A DNA stretch of 9,304 nt from positions 1 through 9,304 of the forward strand of contig JAZLJI010000040.1 of NCBI GenBank assembly GCA_045617825.1, written 5' to 3'. Source of the stretch: UBA6987 sp045617825. Its GTDB lineage: Bacteria > Bacillota > Clostridia > Lachnospirales > Lachnospiraceae. Below the pieces are notes generated by a model. The model ran no database searches and was not told where the DNA came from. It saw only the letters and a list, made by a program, of their open reading frames with translations. Shown here piece by piece: positions 6,680 through 9,304 of the stretch; the stretch's first letter is position 1, and each line of letters begins with the position of its first letter. Made by a program: the position numbers and the translations under genes.

Positions 6680-6734
6680 ACCGAGTTTTTTCTTCTGGAA
6701 AACCGGCAGGCGGGCGCTGCCCGTCCCGGTCCGT

Positions 6735-7829
6735 TCAGGAAATGATCCGGATGTGATCCGGGCTGCCGATGATCTCCGTGCCCGCTTCGATCTTGGTCTT
6801 TTCCTCCACGATGCAGTACTCCAGGCGGCATTTCTCGCCCACGTACACGTCGTTCAGCAGGATGCAGTGCCGTACCCGGTTGCCGTCCCCCACGAAGACC
6901 TTCTTGAACAGCACCGAGTCCTCGACCCGGCCGTTGATGATGCTGCCGCCGGCGGTCAGGCTGTTCTTCACGGAGGCCTCTTCATTGAGCTTGGCCGGGG
7001 GATAATCGTCCACCTTGGTATGGATCACCGGGAAATCATAGAAGAATTCCTTCCGCAGCTCGGGCTTCAGCAGCTCCATGTTGGTGTCGAAGAAGGACTT
7101 CACGGAGTTGATGCTGTTCCAGTAGCCCTCGTGGACGTAGCCCATGAAGCGGCCCCGTTCCAGGCGCTTCACCAGCACGTCCTGCACCAGGTTATACAGC
7201 TCCTTCCGCTGGCATTCCTCCAGCAGCGTGATCAGATAGCGGCGGCGCACCACGTAGATGCCGCAGTTGACGAAGCTGCCCTCTGCCTTCTCGTTCTTTT
7301 CATGCCAGCCCACGATCCGCTGCTCGGCGTCCAGCTCCAGCACGCCGAAGCGCTCGGACTCCGCGTTGGGCATTTCCTTGCAGACCACGGTAAATTCACT
7401 GCCGCTGGCCATGTGGAAATCCATCACCGCGTTGAGATCGATCTTATACACGCCGTCGCCGTTGGCGATGATCACGTAGGGCTCATGACGCTCCTTCAGA
7501 AAATCCAGGTTCTGGATCAGGGCATCCGCGGTCCCGCGGTACCAGCTGGAATTGTTCGGCGTAATGGTGGGATTGAGCAGGAACAGACCGCCCTGCTTCC
7601 GCCCGAAGCCCCACCAGCTGGGGGAGCTCAGGTGCTCGTTCAGCGAGCGGGAGCTGTACTGGGTGATCACCGCCACCGTATTGACGTTCGAATTGGCCAT
7701 GTTGCTCAGGGCAAAATCCACGCCCCGGTACGTCCCGGCCAGGGGCATCGCCGCGATCGCGCGGCGGCTGGACAGCTCCTGCATCCTTTCGCTGTTGCCG
7801 CCTGCCAGAATAATGCCTACCGCCTTCAT
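6735..7829 (-). CDS. glgD: GlgD, divergent subunit of glucose-1-phosphate adenylyltransferase
   Basis: The product is 364 aa, shorter than its GlgC partner, with an N-terminal nucleotidyltransferase fold (MKAVGIILAGGNSERM, TYRGVDFALSNM, NGDGVYKID) and a C-terminal left-handed beta-helix from about residue 275 (SLTAGGSIINGRVEDSV, VFVGDGNRV). Key GlgC motifs are altered: GGQGSRL becomes GGNSERM, KPAVAFGGKYRIIDF becomes an AIAAMPLAGTYRGVDF-type segment, SGDHIYK becomes NGDGVYK, and FEEKP becomes WHEKNEK. This is the pattern of Firmicute GlgD proteins, known to have little activity alone and to raise GlgC activity in a hetero-oligomer. Asp125 of the NGD motif is kept. The start codon overlaps the glgC stop (ATGA, 7826-7829), so translation is probably coupled at roughly equal amounts. 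AGGGGGA precedes the start. Cytoplasmic, glycogen synthesis. Confidence 0.95.
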   Translation of the reverse strand: MKAVGIILAGGNSERMQELSSRRAIAAMPLAGTYRGVDFALSNMANSNVNTVAVITQYSSRSLNEHLSSPSWWGFGRKQGGLFLLNPTITPNNSSWYRGTADALIQNLDFLKERHEPYVIIANGDGVYKIDLNAVMDFHMASGSEFTVVCKEMPNAESERFGVLELDAEQRIVGWHEKNEKAEGSFVNCGIYVVRRRYLITLLEECQRKELYNLVQDVLVKRLERGRFMGYVHEGYWNSINSVKSFFDTNMELLKPELRKEFFYDFPVIHTKVDDYPPAKLNEEASVKNSLTAGGSIINGRVEDSVLFKKVFVGDGNRVRHCILLNDVYVGEKCRLEYCIVEEKTKIEAGTEIIGSPDHIRIIS

Positions 7830-9100
7830 TTGCGTTCCCCCTTCTTGATGATGTAGCCGCCGGAAGGAAGCACTCCCTCCGGATAGTCCGAAGGCTCCGT
7901 GACGCCGGAGATCGCCGTGTTCTTGCCGATGGTGACGCCGGCGGGGATGCAGCTGCCTGCTCCCACCACCGCCAGCTCGCTGTTATAGACCTTGGGGTCC
8001 AGCAGACTGGGGGCAAAGCTGCCGTCGCCGATCTTGGCTCCGGCCCCGATCAGCGTATTTTCCGCGATGATGGCCTTGCGCAGCTCGGCGCCCTTCTCCA
8101 CCACCACGCCGTTCATCAGGATGGAATCGTAGACCTTGGCGCCCTCTTCCACCACCACGCCGGCGCCCAGCACGGAATGCTTGACCCGGCCGCAGATGGA
8201 GGAGCCGTCGCCCACGATGGATTTCTCCACCCGGGCATCCTCCGAGAAATAGGCCGGCGGATGCGCCTCGGCGGAGGTGTAGATCTGCCAGAATTCCTCA
8301 TACAGATTGAACTCCGGCACCAGGTCCGTGAGCTCCATATTGCTTTCCCAGTAGGTCGTCAGGGTCCCGACGTCCTTCCAGTAGCTGTCGAAGGTGAAGG
8401 CGTAGACCCTGCCGGTCTTGCGGAAGACGTAGGGGATCACGTGCATGCCGAAATCGCAGTTCGGCACGTTGGACAGCTCCGTCAGGGCCTCCTTCAGGGC
8501 AGGATAGCTGAAAATGTAGATGCCCATGGAGGCCAGATTGCTTCTGGGCCGCTCGGGCTTTTCCTCAAACTCGGTGATCTTGCCCTCCGCGTCCGTCAGC
8601 ATGATCCCGTAGCGGGAAGCCTCCGCGATGGGGACCGGCATCCCGGCGATGGTCAGATCGGCCCCGCAGCGGATATGCCGCTGCAGCATTTCGCCGTAGT
8701 CCATCTTATAGATATGGTCGCCGGACAGGATCAGCACGTAGTCGGGATTGTACTGCTCCATGTATTCCAGATTCTGGTAAATGGCGTTCGCCGTGCCGGT
8801 GTACCATTCGCTGTCACCGTTCTTTTCGTAGGGCGGCAGGATCGTCACCCCGCCCACCTGCTTGTCCAGGTCCCAGGGGATCCCGATGCCGATATGGCTG
8901 TTCAGCTGTAAGGGCCGGTACTGAGTCAGGACGCCTACCGTGTCCACGTCCGAATTCACACAGTTGCTCAAGGGGAAATCAATGATGCGGTATTTCCCGC
9001 CGAAGGCGACCGCAGGCTTGGCCATTCCCTGGGTGAGCACACCCAGACGGCTTCCCTGACCGCCCGCCAGCAGCATGGCTATCATCTGTTTTTTGACCAT
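7826..9100 (-). CDS. glgC: GlgC, catalytic glucose-1-phosphate adenylyltransferase
   Basis: This enzyme makes ADP-glucose and pyrophosphate from ATP and glucose-1-phosphate, the first committed step of bacterial glycogen synthesis, in the cytoplasm. The product is 424 aa, normal for GlgC. The nucleotide loop LAGGQGSRL (11-19), KPAVAFGGKYRIIDFPLSNC (28-47), SGDHIYKMDY with catalytic-type Asp128, FEEKP with the sugar-phosphate Lys181, and SMGIYIF (191-197) are all present. A left-handed beta-helix fills about 290-400 (VEKSIVGDGSSI, VVEEGAKVYDSIL). I start at the ATG at 9100 rather than the adjacent GTG at 9103, because AAGGAGGT (9107-9114) is then 6 nt away. It is the first gene of the minus-strand unit and overlaps glgD by 4 nt. 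Confidence 0.97.
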   Translation of the reverse strand: MVKKQMIAMLLAGGQGSRLGVLTQGMAKPAVAFGGKYRIIDFPLSNCVNSDVDTVGVLTQYRPLQLNSHIGIGIPWDLDKQVGGVTILPPYEKNGDSEWYTGTANAIYQNLEYMEQYNPDYVLILSGDHIYKMDYGEMLQRHIRCGADLTIAGMPVPIAEASRYGIMLTDAEGKITEFEEKPERPRSNLASMGIYIFSYPALKEALTELSNVPNCDFGMHVIPYVFRKTGRVYAFTFDSYWKDVGTLTTYWESNMELTDLVPEFNLYEEFWQIYTSAEAHPPAYFSEDARVEKSIVGDGSSICGRVKHSVLGAGVVVEEGAKVYDSILMNGVVVEKGAELRKAIIAENTLIGAGAKIGDGSFAPSLLDPKVYNSELAVVGAGSCIPAGVTIGKNTAISGVTEPSDYPEGVLPSGGYIIKKGERK

Positions 9101-9106
9101 CACAAG

Positions 9107-9114
9107 ACCTCCTT
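9107..9114 (-). promoter_or_regulatory. Ribosome binding site of glgC
   Basis: AAGGAGGT, a near-perfect anti-16S match, lies 6 nt before the ATG at 9100 and only 3 nt before the GTG at 9103, which makes the ATG the better start. Confidence 0.8.
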
Positions 9115-9129
9115 CTAAGGGGTATGGTC

Positions 9130-9158
9130 ATTATATCACAATAGGTTCAAAAAGGGAA
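9130..9158 (-). promoter_or_regulatory. Extended -10 promoter of the glgC operon
   Basis: On the minus strand TATAAT (9130-9135, 6/6) is preceded by TGA, giving the extended -10 form TGATATAAT. The hexamer 17 nt upstream is TTCCCT (9153-9158), a weak -35 (3/6). TTGAAC at 9145-9150 is too close (9 nt) to serve. Transcription would start near 9123, leaving a leader of about 23 nt. This promoter probably drives glgC, glgD, the peptidase and the sortase. Confidence 0.7.
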
Positions 9159-9254
9159 GAAAAACCGCAGAATATCCCCGAAAACCTTTCAAAAAGCATA
9201 CTGAACCGGCCGAGGCAGGCTCCCGCGGCTTCCTGCCCGAGGACTGCGGGGCAT
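9159..9254. other. Intergenic spacer upstream of the glgC promoter
   Basis: This is an A/T-rich part (9159-9200) followed by a GC-rich part. I see no ORF with a ribosome binding site, no clear operator and no riboswitch-like fold. Confidence 0.45.
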
Positions 9255-9293
9255 AAAAAACGCCGCGGCGGAGGAAAATCCTCCGCCGCGGCG
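9255..9293 (-). terminator. Intrinsic terminator of a gene beyond the right edge
   Basis: Arms 9261-9275 and 9279-9293 pair perfectly over 15 bp, GC-rich, around an AAA loop. On the minus strand the stem is followed by six T (9255-9260). It therefore ends a minus-strand gene entering from the right. TGA at 9300-9302 could be that gene's stop, but the frame cannot be seen. Confidence 0.88.
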
Positions 9294-9304
9294 GGATGCT
9301 CACC

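Noticed and set aside
5298..7856. An 852-codon plus-strand open frame opposite the peptidase and glgD genes
   Set aside because: It lies antisense to two proteins with clear catalytic motifs. Its translation is rich in H, Q, G, L and V without any recognisable domain, as expected from GC-rich codon bias on the other strand.
9101..9103. GTG at 9103 as the glgC start
   Set aside because: It lies only 3 nt from the AAGGAGGT site, while the adjacent ATG has a 6-nt spacer and fits the family N-terminus.

Overview
The window looks like chromosomal DNA of a GC-rich member of the Clostridia (Firmicutes), probably a gut Lachnospiraceae- or Oscillospiraceae-type organism. The reasons are strong GGAGG-type ribosome binding sites, a paired glgC-glgD operon, a class B sortase, a Clostridia-style lipoprotein with a foldase-like body, and compact intrinsic terminators. 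This placement is inferred from gene content; there is no rRNA or marker gene in the window.

Layout. (1) Bases 1-317, minus strand: a near-consensus promoter drives a 43-residue Xre-type helix-turn-helix ORF that stops just after its DNA-binding helices. A second ORF follows and runs off the left edge after 20 codons. (2) Bases 452-1576, plus strand: promoter, a SurA/PrsA-like lipoprotein gene, and a perfect 17-bp terminator-like hairpin. (3) Bases 1601-3665, plus strand: a DUF4838-type, glycoside-hydrolase-like gene. It is interrupted by a +1 frameshift in a run of seven C near its 5' end. (4) Bases 3691-3783: two hairpins separating convergent genes. (5) Bases 3803-9158, minus strand: one likely transcription unit in the order glgC, glgD, M24 aminopeptidase P, class B sortase. 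The spacing is tight (4-nt overlap, 93-nt gap with a GC-rich hairpin, 7-nt gap). An extended -10 promoter lies in front of glgC. (6) Bases 9255-9293: a terminator of a minus-strand gene lying off the right edge.

Functionally, GlgC makes ADP-glucose for glycogen synthesis and GlgD is its divergent, probably regulatory, partner. The M24 enzyme is a cytoplasmic peptidase that removes N-terminal residues before proline. The sortase is a membrane-anchored transpeptidase with an unusually long acidic, proline/threonine-rich linker. Its substrate is not in the window. The lipoprotein and the DUF4838 protein form a separate plus-strand pair and may be co-expressed only if transcription passes the hairpin between them.

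I see no mobile element, CRISPR array, tRNA or rRNA. No gene-free stretch exceeds 300 bases. Nothing here amounts to a clearly new system. The points most worth checking are the poly-C frameshift, the truncated regulator with its candidate operators, the long-linker sortase attached to glycogen genes, and the hairpins inside transcription units.
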